Assembly (NCBI GenBank): GCA_947492925.1
Contig: CANLOQ010000002.1
Span: 434,001-498,000 of the forward strand
Direction of reading: 5' to 3'
DNA length: 64,000 nucleotides
Source of the DNA: an uncultured Sulfitobacter sp.
GTDB taxonomy: Bacteria; Pseudomonadota; Alphaproteobacteria; Rhodobacterales; Rhodobacteraceae
In this document: positions 52,904 through 62,565 of the stretch, in pieces
Numbering within the stretch: the stretch's first letter is position 1
Layout: the number at the start of each line of letters is the position of its first letter
Position numbers and translations under genes: made by a program
Notes under the pieces: generated by a model
The model's database searches: none
What the model was told of the DNA's origin: nothing
What the model saw: only the letters and a program-made list of their open reading frames with translations

Positions 52904-52909
52904 ACCTGA

Positions 52910-53479
52910 ATGGAGTTTGAAGCGTGGATAGGTCCGGTCATCATCGCCGCTGGGATTGCGGGCATGGTGAACGTCGCCGGCTGGTTCGTGACCAGCTGGC
53001 GGGACCGCCGCGCCGCAGACCGTCGCCGCCGCGAAAAGCAGGACGATATCGCAACGGCACTGCTGGCCGAAATAACGCACTACCGTGATGCGCTGACGTT
53101 TTTTGATCTGGATGAGGCTTGGGAACAGGTGACCGACGCGATGGGGACGGATGACAACTATACGCCCTTTATCCCGTCAGAGCGGAACGACACGATTTTT
53201 CGCGCCATTCTGGCCGAAATCCATATTTTACCAGAGGATGTGATCCAGCCCGTGACGCGTTATTACAATCAGGTTTTTGCGATTGATGCGATCATTGAGG
53301 ATCTGCGCGCGCAAGGGTTCCGTGGCCAGCCCAAAGCGACGCGAATTGCTGTCTATACGGATTATATTTCGTTGAAAAAACAGGCGGTTGAGGACGGAAA
53401 CAGCGCGATCACGGCACTGTCAGCGCATCTTTCAGTAACCCGGACGCGGCCCACGTTGGCCAAGGACGGGACGCGGTGA
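52910..53479 (+). CDS. Hypothetical single-pass membrane protein
   Basis: Protein of 189 residues: an N-terminal hydrophobic segment (GPVIIAAGIAGMVNVAGWFV), an arginine-rich stop-transfer (SWRDRRAADRRRREK) and a soluble helical domain of about 140 residues. No family recognised. It begins 6 nt after pccA, suggesting co-transcription. Its shape resembles phage-type or membrane-anchored sensor proteins, but nothing more specific can be said. Confidence 0.65.
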   Translation: MEFEAWIGPVIIAAGIAGMVNVAGWFVTSWRDRRAADRRRREKQDDIATALLAEITHYRDALTFFDLDEAWEQVTDAMGTDDNYTPFIPSERNDTIFRAILAEIHILPEDVIQPVTRYYNQVFAIDAIIEDLRAQGFRGQPKATRIAVYTDYISLKKQAVEDGNSAITALSAHLSVTRTRPTLAKDGTR

Positions 53480-53573
53480 TTTTTTCTCGCTCATATCACA
53501 ACTCCTCTGCTTGCCTTCATAATATAGGGCCGCAGACCCTAACATGCAATGAATTCCGCCGGTCCTGCGCGCT

Positions 53574-54029
53574 TCATCTGCTGCGGGCGGCTTCTTTTTC
53601 CTCGCGGATTTCGCGCTGGCGCATGGGCATCTTGTCGATGCTGCGGGTGATCTCGCGCACGTCCCACGGAAAGGGCTTGCGCAGCTTGTTCCCGCCGTCC
53701 TTGCCCACCAGCACCAGCATGAAACCGCGTGGCCGCATCATCAGCCGCAGGGGGGACCGCGCGTCAGGGTCCGTATCGGACAAAACAACCACATCGCGTT
53801 CCAGCAGCGCTTCTGCGCGTTGGTCCAGCAGCTCCATCTGTTCGATGTACGCCGGATCGTCCTCGCTGTCGGCAAAGACCAGCACGGGCCGCTTTTTCCA
53901 GCGAAATTCGCTTAAATCTTCCATGTCCGCCTGTCTGAACAGGGTGTCGAGCGAGGTCACATCGCTGTCCTCCGCCCCGGCTGTGGTTGCAATTAATCCA
54001 GCAATTACAATAGCTATGATGCGTTTCAT
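53574..54029 (-). CDS. DUF4174-domain exported protein
   Basis: Protein of 151 residues with signal peptide (KRIIAIVIAGLIATTAGAED) and a thioredoxin-like DUF4174 domain: WKKRPVLVFADSEDDPAYIEQ, then SPLRLMMRPRGFMLVLVGKDGG. DUF4174 proteins resemble glutaredoxin-fold periplasmic proteins, but no CxxC is present. The start MKRIIAIV gives a proper signal; longer in-frame starts to 54110 are rejected. Convergent with the preceding gene. Confidence 0.82.
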   Translation of the reverse strand: MKRIIAIVIAGLIATTAGAEDSDVTSLDTLFRQADMEDLSEFRWKKRPVLVFADSEDDPAYIEQMELLDQRAEALLERDVVVLSDTDPDARSPLRLMMRPRGFMLVLVGKDGGNKLRKPFPWDVREITRSIDKMPMRQREIREEKEAARSR

Positions 54030-54197
54030 GATGTCTCCTGCTGGTGCAGATATAGGCGGCATTTGGCAAAATGCGATGCCTAATCTGCGTGATACGTGCA
54101 TTAAGCGCAACGCAAGGGGTTTGGGCGCATGACGGGGATGATCCTCGCATCATGGCCGAACGGGGCGGCGCTATTTCACGGACTGGGCCGAACCATC

Positions 54198-55133
54198 ATG
54201 GATGTCATATTGCACCTTGGCGCGCACCGCACTGCAACCACGACGTTTCAGCATTATATGCGGGATCATCTGGATACGCTTGAAACCCAGAACGTGCGGT
54301 TCTGGGGGCCGCAGCGTGCCCGCAAATCGGTGTTCCCGGGGCTTTTTCGCAATTCAACGGCACCGCAGGGGCGCAACGTGGCCAAACGCGCCGAAGGGCG
54401 GGTACGGTTGTTTGCCCAGCAGGCCCAGATGAGCGGCGTCCGGAAACTGTTGATCAGTGATGAAAACATGCTGGGCACCTGCGTTCAGAACATCCGTACC
54501 GGGCGGCTTTATCCCGGGGCGGGGGAACGAACGGCAAGGATTTCTGCGGCCTTCGGTGGCCGCGTGCGGCGTATCGTGCTGTCGATCCGGTCGCCCGATC
54601 TGTGGTGGGCCTCTGCGGCGGCCCTGACGGTGGCCCGGGGCCATCCGGTGCCGACCCCGGCACGGTTTGACGCCATTGCCCGCCACCCGCGCAGCTGGCG
54701 CGATGTGATCACGGATCTGGCCTGCGCCGCACCGGGAGCCGAGATTGAGGTGATGCCGTTTGAGCGCCACACCGGCCAACCCGGTAATTTGCTGACCCGT
54801 GCGCTGGAGCGCGAGGCACCCGCCGATCCGCAAGGCAGATGGTTGAACCGTTCCCCCGATCTGCACAACCTTCGCGCCGGGCTGGCAGAGCAGGGGGCGG
54901 ACCCCGATCTGTTGCCCCAAGGCACCGGCCGCTGGCAGCCCTTCACAGCGGAACAGGCCGCCATGCTGCGGGAAAATTACGCCGATGATCTGCACTGGCT
55001 GACTGCCGGTGCGGATGGTCTGGCACGACTGACAGAGGATACCGATCCGACAAGAGCGGGCACAAGCCTGCCACCGGGTCTTATGCAAAAAGGACAAGGA
55101 CATGACAAAGGACAACTGGCGCAGCACCGCTGA
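54198..55133 (+). CDS. Sulfotransferase-like P-loop protein
   Basis: Protein of 311 residues beginning [21 protein letters not shown]. That matches the PAPS-binding 5'-loop pattern (GxHRTGTTxxQ) of bacterial sulfotransferase-like proteins, and [16 protein letters not shown] fits the second (3'-phosphate) region. A sugar, lipid or protein sulfotransferase role is plausible but unproven. Its 3' end overlaps the scpA start by 32 nt, so it may be coupled to methylmalonyl-CoA mutase expression. Upstream in-frame Met (54129) is less likely. Confidence 0.62.
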   Translation: MDVILHLGAHRTATTTFQHYMRDHLDTLETQNVRFWGPQRARKSVFPGLFRNSTAPQGRNVAKRAEGRVRLFAQQAQMSGVRKLLISDENMLGTCVQNIRTGRLYPGAGERTARISAAFGGRVRRIVLSIRSPDLWWASAAALTVARGHPVPTPARFDAIARHPRSWRDVITDLACAAPGAEIEVMPFERHTGQPGNLLTRALEREAPADPQGRWLNRSPDLHNLRAGLAEQGADPDLLPQGTGRWQPFTAEQAAMLRENYADDLHWLTAGADGLARLTEDTDPTRAGTSLPPGLMQKGQGHDKGQLAQHR

Positions 55134-57225
55134 GGCCGAACTGCGCGGACGCAGTGTTGACGATCTGACGTGGAAGACCCTCGAAGGGATCGACGTTCAA
55201 CCGGTCTATGACGCCTCCGATCTGGAAAGCGTCGACCATCTGGGCACCATGCCCGGAGAGGCGCCCTTCACGCGCGGGGTGAAAGCCACGATGTACGCAG
55301 GCCGCCCCTGGACGATCCGCCAATATGCGGGCTTTTCCACGGCCGAAGAATCCAACGCCTTCTACCGCCGCAATCTTGCTGCCGGGCAACAGGGCGTATC
55401 GGTCGCCTTTGATCTGGCAACCCACCGCGGCTATGACAGCGACCACCCCCGCGTCGAAGGTGACGTGGGCAAGGCCGGTGTGGCGATTGATTCAGTCGAG
55501 GACATGAAAATCCTCTTTGACGGCATCCCGCTGGATAAAGTCAGTGTTTCCATGACGATGAACGGTGCGGTCATCCCGATCCTGGCCAGTTTCATCGTCG
55601 CGGGCGAGGAACAGGGCGTGGACAAGGCGGCGCTTTCCGGCACCATCCAGAACGATATCCTCAAGGAATTCATGGTCCGCAATACCTACATCTATCCGCC
55701 CGAACCCTCGATGCGGATCATCGCGGACATTATCGAATACACCTCCGCCGAGATGCCGAAATTCAACTCCATCTCCATTTCCGGCTACCATATGCAAGAG
55801 GCGGGCGCGAACCTCGTGCAGGAGCTTGCCTTTACCCTTGCCGACGGCCGCGAATACGTGCGCGCCGCGATTGAGCGGGGCATGGACGTGGACAAATTCG
55901 CGGGCCGTTTGTCGTTCTTCTTCGCCATCGGCATGAACTTCTTTATGGAAGCCGCCAAGCTGCGCGCCGCGCGCCTTTTGTGGCACAAGATCATGGCGGA
56001 GTTCGAGCCGAAGAACCCCAAATCCTCGATGCTGCGCACCCATTGCCAGACCTCCGGCGTTTCGCTGGCCGAACAGGACCCCTACAACAACGTCGTCCGC
56101 ACCGCCTATGAGGCGATGAGCGCGGTTCTGGGCGGCACGCAATCACTCCACACCAATTCGCTGGACGAGGCGATTGGCCTGCCCACCGATCATTCCGCCC
56201 GCATTGCGCGCAACACACAGTTGATTTTGCAGGAAGAAACCGGTGTCACCAACGTGGTCGATCCGCTGGCAGGCTCCTACTATGTTGAGAAACTGACGGC
56301 TGATTTGGCCGATGCGGCATGGAAGCTGATCGAAGAAGTCGAGGAATTGGGCGGCATGACCAAAGCCGTGGCCTCCGGCATGCCCAAACTCAGGATCGAA
56401 GAGGCAGCGGCAACGCGGCAGGCCATGATCGACAGGGGCGAGGAAGTGATCGTCGGCGTCAACAAGTACCGCCGCGACAAGGAAGACCCGATTGATATTC
56501 TGGATGTGGACAACGTCGCCGTGCGCGAAAGCCAGATCGCGCGACTTGAGAACATCCGCGCGGGCCGCGATGAGGCTGCCTGTACCGCCGCACTTGAAGA
56601 ATTGTCCCGCCGCGCCGCTGAGGGCGGCAATTTGTTGGAAGGGGCTGTCGAGGCGGCCCGCGCCCGCGCCACCGTAGGAGAGATCAGCATGGCAATGGAG
56701 AACATTTTTGGCCGTCACCGCGCCGAAGTAAAAACCCTCGCGGGCGTTTACGGCGCGGCCTATGAAGGGGACGAAGGCTTTGCCACAATCCAGAAATCGG
56801 TTGAGACCTTTGCCGAAGAAGAAGGCCGCCGCCCGCGTATGCTGGTGGTCAAGATGGGTCAGGACGGCCACGATCGCGGTGCCAAGGTGATTGCAACCGC
56901 CTTTGCCGACATCGGCTTTGACGTTGATGTGGGCCCCCTGTTCCAGACCCCCGCCGAGGCCGCACAGGACGCGGTGGACAACGACGTCCACGTGATCGGC
57001 ATCTCGTCTCAGGCGGCAGGCCACAAGACGCTGGCTCCGCAACTGGTGCAGGCGCTGAAAGAGGCCGGTGCAGAGGACATTCTGGTCATCTGCGGCGGCG
57101 TGATCCCGCAACAGGACTACCAGTTTCTCTATGACGCAGGGGTCAAGGCGATCTTCGGCCCGGGCACCAATATTCCGGCGGCAGCGGAGGATATTCTCAA
57201 ACTCATCCGGGCTGCGCGGGGGTGA
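55102..57225 (+). CDS. scpA: Methylmalonyl-CoA mutase
   Basis: Adenosylcobalamin-dependent conversion of (R)-methylmalonyl-CoA to succinyl-CoA; 707 residues as a single-chain mutase. The substrate-binding TIM barrel has [19 protein letters not shown], and the C-terminal B12 domain keeps [13 protein letters not shown] (DxHxxG, lower cobalt ligand His). Downstream of PccA in the propionate pathway; epimerase is not in this window unless the next VOC gene serves. Confidence 0.96.
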   Translation: MTKDNWRSTAEAELRGRSVDDLTWKTLEGIDVQPVYDASDLESVDHLGTMPGEAPFTRGVKATMYAGRPWTIRQYAGFSTAEESNAFYRRNLAAGQQGVSVAFDLATHRGYDSDHPRVEGDVGKAGVAIDSVEDMKILFDGIPLDKVSVSMTMNGAVIPILASFIVAGEEQGVDKAALSGTIQNDILKEFMVRNTYIYPPEPSMRIIADIIEYTSAEMPKFNSISISGYHMQEAGANLVQELAFTLADGREYVRAAIERGMDVDKFAGRLSFFFAIGMNFFMEAAKLRAARLLWHKIMAEFEPKNPKSSMLRTHCQTSGVSLAEQDPYNNVVRTAYEAMSAVLGGTQSLHTNSLDEAIGLPTDHSARIARNTQLILQEETGVTNVVDPLAGSYYVEKLTADLADAAWKLIEEVEELGGMTKAVASGMPKLRIEEAAATRQAMIDRGEEVIVGVNKYRRDKEDPIDILDVDNVAVRESQIARLENIRAGRDEAACTAALEELSRRAAEGGNLLEGAVEAARARATVGEISMAMENIFGRHRAEVKTLAGVYGAAYEGDEGFATIQKSVETFAEEEGRRPRMLVVKMGQDGHDRGAKVIATAFADIGFDVDVGPLFQTPAEAAQDAVDNDVHVIGISSQAAGHKTLAPQLVQALKEAGAEDILVICGGVIPQQDYQFLYDAGVKAIFGPGTNIPAAAEDILKLIRAARG

Positions 57226-57267
57226 GAGAATCCACTCAACACAATGTCAGACGGACGGGGGCGCGGC

Positions 57268-57885
57268 ATGAAAATGGAACTTGATCACATTGCTGTGGCC
57301 GCCAGCACGCTTCCTGCGGCGACCGCCCATTGTGAGGCCGCGCTTGGCACCCGGTTGCAAAAGGGGGGCGAGCATGCGGTTTTTCATACGCATAATACCC
57401 TTTTGGGGTTGCAGGAAGGTCTCTATCTTGAGGCTATAGCCATCAACCCCGATGCACCCACACCCAACCGCCCGCGCTGGTTCGATCTGGACCGGTTCGG
57501 CGGGCCGCCCCGGCTGACCAACTGGATCTGCCGCTGCGATGATCTGGACGCGACGCTGGCCGCCCTGCCGTCCGGTTTTGGGGAACCCGTCTCACTGCAA
57601 CGCGGCGATCTGCGCTGGCGCATGGCGGTGCCGGCGGACGGCATCCTGCCTTTTGACAATTGCGCGCCCGCGCTGATCGAATGGGACGGCGATGCGCATC
57701 CTGCCATGCGGTTGGATCAGTCGGGGCTGACCCTGGCGGAACTCACCGTCTCGCACCCCGATGCGCAGGCGTTGCAGGCGATGCTGGCCCCCCATCTCAC
57801 CGATGCCCGCGTGCGTTACATTGTCGGTCCCAAAGGGCTTGACGCGCGGTTCAACGGTGAGGGGGGCAAACGCGTGCTGACATGA
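57268..57885 (+). CDS. VOC/glyoxalase-like domain protein
   Basis: Protein of 205 residues with paired beta-alpha-beta-beta units of the vicinal-oxygen-chelate fold: LDHIAVAAS at the N-terminus, and NWICRCDDLDATLAALPSGFG. The initial ATG is likely MKMELDHI (57268), although a Met two codons later is possible. Because methylmalonyl-CoA epimerase is also a VOC protein, it could be that enzyme; but the length and sequence are not typical of epimerases (about 135 residues), so I leave the call generic. Confidence 0.72.
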   Translation: MKMELDHIAVAASTLPAATAHCEAALGTRLQKGGEHAVFHTHNTLLGLQEGLYLEAIAINPDAPTPNRPRWFDLDRFGGPPRLTNWICRCDDLDATLAALPSGFGEPVSLQRGDLRWRMAVPADGILPFDNCAPALIEWDGDAHPAMRLDQSGLTLAELTVSHPDAQALQAMLAPHLTDARVRYIVGPKGLDARFNGEGGKRVLT

Positions 57886-58367
57886 AGCTGCGCCCGGCGC
57901 AGCCCGCCGATGCCACCGCCCTTGCGGACCTTTGGAACGGCATGATCCTGAATACGCTGGCGACCTTCACCACCATTGAAAAGACAGCGCAGGACCTGCG
58001 CGACATGATCAGCAGCCGCCCGAACGCGTTCTGGGTCGCGCAAGAGGACGGGCTTGCGGGTTTTGTCACCTACGGGCCGTTCCGCGCGGGGCCGGGATAT
58101 GCCGCGACGGTCGAACATACGATCATTCTGGATCCGCGGGCACAGGGGCGGGGTCACGGGCGTGCGCTGATGGCGCATGCGATGACGGCTGCGGCCACTG
58201 CGGGCCATCACATCATGGTGGCCGGGATCAGTTCGGCCAATCCGCAGGCCGTTGCCTTTCACCGGGCGCTCGGGTGTGAACAAACGGGCCTTATGCACGA
58301 GGTCGGGCGCAAGGGCGGCGCATGGCTTGACCTGATCTTGATGCAGAAAACCCTGACAACGTCCTGA
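57882..58367 (+). CDS. GNAT-family N-acetyltransferase (phosphinothricin-type)
   Basis: Acetyltransferase of 161 residues with the pattern LRPAQPADATALADLWNGMILNT, then VEHTIILDPRAQGRGHGRALMAHAM (acetyl-CoA loop QGRGHG) and FHRALGCEQTGLMHEVGRKGGAWLDL. This composition is like phosphinothricin/methionine-sulfone acetyltransferases. The start overlaps the VOC gene stop by 4 nt. Confidence 0.88.
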   Translation: MKLRPAQPADATALADLWNGMILNTLATFTTIEKTAQDLRDMISSRPNAFWVAQEDGLAGFVTYGPFRAGPGYAATVEHTIILDPRAQGRGHGRALMAHAMTAAATAGHHIMVAGISSANPQAVAFHRALGCEQTGLMHEVGRKGGAWLDLILMQKTLTTS

Positions 58368-58398
58368 CTTCCCCGGATGGCTTCGCTATGATCGCCCC

Positions 58399-59079
58399 AT
58401 GTCGATCTGGACCCGCATCACCGAAGCCCTGTCCGCCCTCACCTCGGGTGAGGGGCTGTCGGCTGTCTTTGACAAATTGCGCAGCCCGCCGGAACGCTCC
58501 GTCGCCTTTACCATCGCGGTGATCGCGCTGGGGGCCAAGATGGCCAAGGCCGACGGGCTGGTCACCCGGGACGAGGTTACCGCCTTTCGCGAAGTGTTTC
58601 AGGTGGCCGAGGATGACGCCGCAGGCGCGGCAAAGGTGTTCAACCTTGCCCGGCAGGATGTGGCAGGATTTGACGACTACGCCCGCAGGATCGCCGCGAT
58701 GTTCCGCGACCAGCCCGAAATCTTTGAGGACCTGATGGAAGGGCTGTTCCACATCGCGATGGCTGATGGCACCTATCACCCGAACGAAGATGCGTTTCTG
58801 GAAGACGTGGCGCACATCTTTGGCATGTCCGAGGCAAGCTTTGCCACGCTAAAGGCGCGCTTTGTGCCCGATACATCGCCGCTGCCGCATACGGTTCTGG
58901 GGATCGCGCCCAACGCCACGCTGGAGGAAGCACGCGCAGCATGGCGCAAGCTGGTGCGGGCCAATCACCCCGATGCGCTGGTGGCGCGTGGCCTGCCGGA
59001 AGAGGCCGTGCGCATGGCCGAGAAACGCATGATCGACATAAACCGCGCGTGGGAAACACTGTCTGGCAAAGCCGCCTGA
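58399..59079 (+). CDS. TerB-like/DnaJ-domain molecular chaperone co-factor
   Basis: Protein of 226 residues resembling DjlA: an N-terminal TerB-like alpha-helical domain (about 30-140; ALGAKMAKADGLVTRDEVTAF, LFHIAMADGTYHPNEDAFL), then a J domain (about 155-225) with the HPD motif in ANHPDALVARG. The J domain should stimulate DnaK ATPase. There is no N-terminal membrane helix, unlike E. coli DjlA. The stop overlaps the next gene's ATG. Confidence 0.88.
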   Translation: MSIWTRITEALSALTSGEGLSAVFDKLRSPPERSVAFTIAVIALGAKMAKADGLVTRDEVTAFREVFQVAEDDAAGAAKVFNLARQDVAGFDDYARRIAAMFRDQPEIFEDLMEGLFHIAMADGTYHPNEDAFLEDVAHIFGMSEASFATLKARFVPDTSPLPHTVLGIAPNATLEEARAAWRKLVRANHPDALVARGLPEEAVRMAEKRMIDINRAWETLSGKAA

Positions 59080-60110
59080 TGCGGATCGCCACCTACAACG
59101 TCGAATGGTTTTCGTCACTTTTTGATGATGAAGGCGCGCTTTTTGACGATGACGGTTGGTCGGCGCGCTACAACATCACCCGCGCCCAACAGACCGCCGC
59201 ACTGGGCGAGGTATTCCGGGCGCTCGATGCGGATGCCATCATGGTGATCGAGGCACCGGACCAAAGCAGGGGGCGGTCTGCCATTCAGGCATTGACCGGA
59301 TTTGCCGCGCATTTCGGGCTGCGCGCGCGGGACGCGCTGATCGGGTTTCCCAACGACACCCAGCAGGAAATTGCCCTGCTCTATGACCCCGATTGCATCA
59401 GCGTCCGCCATGACCCCAAAGGTGTGGCCAGCGGTCCCGAAGGCGCACGGGGCGCGCCGCGCTTTGACGGGGCCTTTCGCATTGATCTGGATATCGACGC
59501 CACCGAAGACCGGGTCGTCTTTTCAAAGCCGCCGCTGGAAATTGCCGCGCGGACCCGCAACGGTTTTGAATTTCACATGATCGGCACCCACCTGAAATCA
59601 AAGGCACCGCATGGGGCCACCAATGCCGCCGACGCTCTGCGGATCAACATCGCCAACCGGCGCAAGCAATTGGCGCAGGCCATCTGGCTGCGCGGGCGCA
59701 TCCTTGAACACCGCGCGGCTGAAACCCCGTTGATGGTGCTGGGCGATCTGAACGACGGTGTTGGACTGGATGAATTCGAAAGCCTCTTTGGCCGCTCCTC
59801 GGTCGAGATCATCATGGGCGAAGGAGAGGCAGGGCCGCTCTTTGATCCGCACGCACGGCGTGCGCTGGGCCGCAAATTGGGTGCCGCACCCACCACCGCA
59901 AGGTTCTGGATCAGACCAGAGAAACGCTATTTGCAGGCCTTGCTGGATTACATTCTGGTCACGGACGACATCCGCGCGCGAAACGCCCGCTGGCGCATCT
60001 GGCATCCACTCGATGACCCCGAATGCTGGCACAACCCGGTTCTGCGCGACGCGCTTGTCACCGCATCCGATCATTTCCCGGTCACGATTGATTTTGACGA
60101 CGCCTCGTAA
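59079..60110 (+). CDS. Endonuclease/exonuclease/phosphatase (EEP) family protein
   Basis: Mg-dependent phosphodiesterase/nuclease-fold protein of 343 residues. Active-site segments: RIATYNVEWFSSLF (first Asn), VIEAPDQS (Glu), MIGTHLKSKAPHG, LVVLGDLND-type VLGDLNDGVG, and SDHFPV at the C-terminus with the catalytic His. The start TGATG overlaps the TerB/DnaJ stop. Substrate unknown; no signal peptide, so it is cytosolic. Confidence 0.9.
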   Translation: MRIATYNVEWFSSLFDDEGALFDDDGWSARYNITRAQQTAALGEVFRALDADAIMVIEAPDQSRGRSAIQALTGFAAHFGLRARDALIGFPNDTQQEIALLYDPDCISVRHDPKGVASGPEGARGAPRFDGAFRIDLDIDATEDRVVFSKPPLEIAARTRNGFEFHMIGTHLKSKAPHGATNAADALRINIANRRKQLAQAIWLRGRILEHRAAETPLMVLGDLNDGVGLDEFESLFGRSSVEIIMGEGEAGPLFDPHARRALGRKLGAAPTTARFWIRPEKRYLQALLDYILVTDDIRARNARWRIWHPLDDPECWHNPVLRDALVTASDHFPVTIDFDDAS

Positions 60111-60139
60111 TGCGGGCTGAAATACCCTATATTTGGGCT

Positions 60140-60505
60140 ATGAAACGTCTATTCGCCTCCATAATCGCAATTTCAATGGCTGTTCCCGCGCAGGCGCAGG
60201 ACAGCGACGGCCTGTCGCTGATGGAACGTGGTGCCCAACTTTTCATGGAAGGTATCCTCAAAGAGATGGAGCCCGCGATTGATGAGTTTTCCGGGCTGGC
60301 CGAACAGATGGGGCCGGCCCTGCGCCAGTTTGCCGATGAAATGGGGCCAAAGCTGACAGAACTCATGAATGAGATCGAGGACTGGAGCGTCTACCAACCA
60401 CCCGAAGTGCTGCCCAACGGCGACATCATTATCCGGCGCAAACCCGAACATCCGCTGACCCCGCCAGAGACACCCACCGAACCCGCACCGCAGGTTGATC
60501 TCTAA
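60140..60505 (+). CDS. Small exported protein
   Basis: Protein of 121 residues: signal peptide KRLFASIIAISMAVPAQAQD (cleavage near residue 19), then an acidic amphipathic helical region (MEPAIDEFSGLAEQMGPALRQ, LTELMNEIEDW) and a Pro/Thr-rich C-terminus. Roseobacter homologues are sometimes mis-annotated as AAA+ ATPase; no P-loop is present. Overlaps the following VOC gene by 1 nt. Confidence 0.75.
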   Translation: MKRLFASIIAISMAVPAQAQDSDGLSLMERGAQLFMEGILKEMEPAIDEFSGLAEQMGPALRQFADEMGPKLTELMNEIEDWSVYQPPEVLPNGDIIIRRKPEHPLTPPETPTEPAPQVDL

Positions 60506-60897
60506 TGGCTTCCGCTTTTGCGGCGATCAGCGCGATTGACTATACCGTCCTCATCACCCGCGACATGGCCGCAATGCGCGCCTTCTACGAGGATGTCATG
60601 GGCTTTACGCTGGAACGGGCATTGTCAGAGAACTGGCGCGAATACCGCATCGGCCCGACCATTCTGGCGCTGTCAGCACCGGGTTTCACTGCCGGTGACA
60701 CACCCGTGCCGCCGGGCACCGCAGGGGTGCAACTGGCCTTCCGCGTTCCGGTCGAGGCGGTGGATGCAGGGGCCACAGAATTGATGGAACGGGGGGTCAC
60801 AATCGTCTCACCGCCAACAGACCGTGACTTCGGCCACCGCACGCTGTTCTTCCGTGATCCCGATGGCAACCTGATCGAGCTTTACGCAGACATCTAG
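60505..60897 (+). CDS. VOC/glyoxalase family protein
   Basis: Protein of 130 residues with the VOC fold: IDYTVLITRDMAAMRAFYEDVMGF at the N-terminus and RTLFFRDPDGNLIELYADI at the C-terminus, the usual fosfomycin-resistance/glyoxalase-like terminal motif. Metal ligands cannot be fixed with certainty from sequence. The 3' end overlaps the ppx stop by 4 nt (convergent). Confidence 0.9.
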   Translation: MASAFAAISAIDYTVLITRDMAAMRAFYEDVMGFTLERALSENWREYRIGPTILALSAPGFTAGDTPVPPGTAGVQLAFRVPVEAVDAGATELMERGVTIVSPPTDRDFGHRTLFFRDPDGNLIELYADI

Positions 60898-62477
60898 ACG
60901 CTCTTGCGCGCCTTGACGGCCTTGATCTCCACCTCGGCCCCCAATGACCCGGCAAGCGAATTCAACCGCGCCTCCGCCACTTCGCCAAACAGGGGCATCA
61001 TGTCCTGCGTCAAACGCAGTTGCAGCAGCTTTTTCTTTGAAAACCAACGCAGTTCGCCACGGTCTTCATCGGGGTTCATCCACAGCATCGCACCAAACCG
61101 CATGGCCTTGCCCAGTATCTCCGCCTCCGCGCGGACCCGGTCATCGACCATTTCGTAAAGATCATCAAACCGGGCGTTTTCACGCTTGTTGGAATAGCGG
61201 TGCAACAGCGCCAGCCCCAGAAAGATCCGTTCCGCGTGTTTCAGCCCGCCCAGATTGGCGCGGGTTGCATTGTCGAAACAGACCTCGGCACGGTAATCGG
61301 GATGCGCGCGCCAGCTGACGTCGTGCAGCAGGCACGCGGCCTTGACCAGCCGTTTGCGCGGAGCGGGGGAAGCTTTGTAAAGCGGCAGGATGAAATTATA
61401 GAGCGTCTTGCCAAACCCCGGCATCCGCGCGTCCTTGGCCTCGGCAAAGCGGCACGCCTCGATCAGCGGGTCACGGTCCCGAAGGCGCTGGGGCATCTGT
61501 TCATACAGCATCCCCTCGCGGATGCCGTAGCTTGAAATGGCGATGTCCTTGGGTTTGAACGTCTTGACCAGACGCGACAGCACCTCGGCGGCATAGGGCA
61601 CCAGCGCCATCCGGCTGGAGGACACGCCGGAGATGCTGCGCAATTCCTCCGGGTCGGTTTCCTTAATGTATTTGACCGTGGCGCTGACCGCGCGGGCGGT
61701 CATGCGGTATTCGTGCAGGACCTGCAAAGGGTAGCCGCGCCGTACCATGTCGATGCGCGCAATGGCCCGCCATGATCCCCCAACCAGGAACAGACGATCG
61801 CGCTGCGCGCCCATCTGTTCCTTCAACCCTTCGATCACGTCCTTGATATGCGCCTTGCGCGCTTTGGCCCCGCCTTTCAGATCGCGCAGTTTCAGCGGTC
61901 CCAGTTGGGATGTCTCGCGCTTGCCCACGCGCCCGCCGGAAATCTCGGCCAGTTCCATCGACGATCCGCCAATGTCACACACCAGCCCGTAGGCACCCGG
62001 CCACCCCAACAGCACCCCCTGCGCCGACAGCCGGGCTTCTTCGCGCCCGTCAATGACCCAGATGCGCAGGCCCGTCTCGCGCAGCACCTCGTCGCGGAAT
62101 TCGGCACCATCGGTGGCATCGCGCACCGCCGCAGTGGCCACCACGGTCAGCTCGCTCAATCCCATACCCTCGGCCAGCTTCTTGAACCGGCGCATGGCCG
62201 ACAGCGCACGCACCCGGCCCCCGGGCGACAGATGCCCGGTCTCTGCCATGCCGGCACCCAGCGCACACATGATCTTTTCGTTGTAGAAATACGCAGGCGA
62301 GCGTGCCGCGCCGTCAAACACCACCATACGAACGGAGTTTGAACCCACATCCACAACACCCACCCGCGCCAATGCGCGGGCTGAGGGGTCCTCAAACAGC
62401 GGTTTTCCGAAAAGGCCCAGATCGGCAACCCCGGTCTCCGGTACGGTCGCGCGGGATGTGCTGCTTTGCTCTGCCAT
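60894..62477 (-). CDS. ppx: Ppx/GppA-family exopolyphosphatase
   Basis: Exopolyphosphatase/guanosine pentaphosphate phosphatase of 527 residues. Actin-like ATPase-fold motifs are present: DVGSNSVRMVVFDG near the N-terminus, CDIGGSSMELAE near 160, and ATAAVRDATDG; a C-terminal HD-like region follows (CLLHDVSWRAHPDYR). The start MAEQSSTSRA was chosen; an upstream in-frame Met at 62534 adds a non-conserved Arg/Pro-rich stretch. Transcribed after ppk on the same strand, a classic polyphosphate pair. Confidence 0.9.
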   Translation of the reverse strand: MAEQSSTSRATVPETGVADLGLFGKPLFEDPSARALARVGVVDVGSNSVRMVVFDGAARSPAYFYNEKIMCALGAGMAETGHLSPGGRVRALSAMRRFKKLAEGMGLSELTVVATAAVRDATDGAEFRDEVLRETGLRIWVIDGREEARLSAQGVLLGWPGAYGLVCDIGGSSMELAEISGGRVGKRETSQLGPLKLRDLKGGAKARKAHIKDVIEGLKEQMGAQRDRLFLVGGSWRAIARIDMVRRGYPLQVLHEYRMTARAVSATVKYIKETDPEELRSISGVSSSRMALVPYAAEVLSRLVKTFKPKDIAISSYGIREGMLYEQMPQRLRDRDPLIEACRFAEAKDARMPGFGKTLYNFILPLYKASPAPRKRLVKAACLLHDVSWRAHPDYRAEVCFDNATRANLGGLKHAERIFLGLALLHRYSNKRENARFDDLYEMVDDRVRAEAEILGKAMRFGAMLWMNPDEDRGELRWFSKKKLLQLRLTQDMMPLFGEVAEARLNSLAGSLGAEVEIKAVKARKSV

Positions 62478-62565
62478 GCGGTCTCCTGCTGGACGGGTTG
62501 GGCGCAAAATGGGCCAGCGGCTGGGCGCGGTCAATCGTTAACGCGGCGGCGCGTGACGAAAGACA

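Noticed and set aside
50831-53080. 749-residue open frame antisense to pccA
   Set aside because: Its translation is His/Ala/Gly-rich and has no domain pattern; it is explained by codon bias of pccA on the opposite strand.
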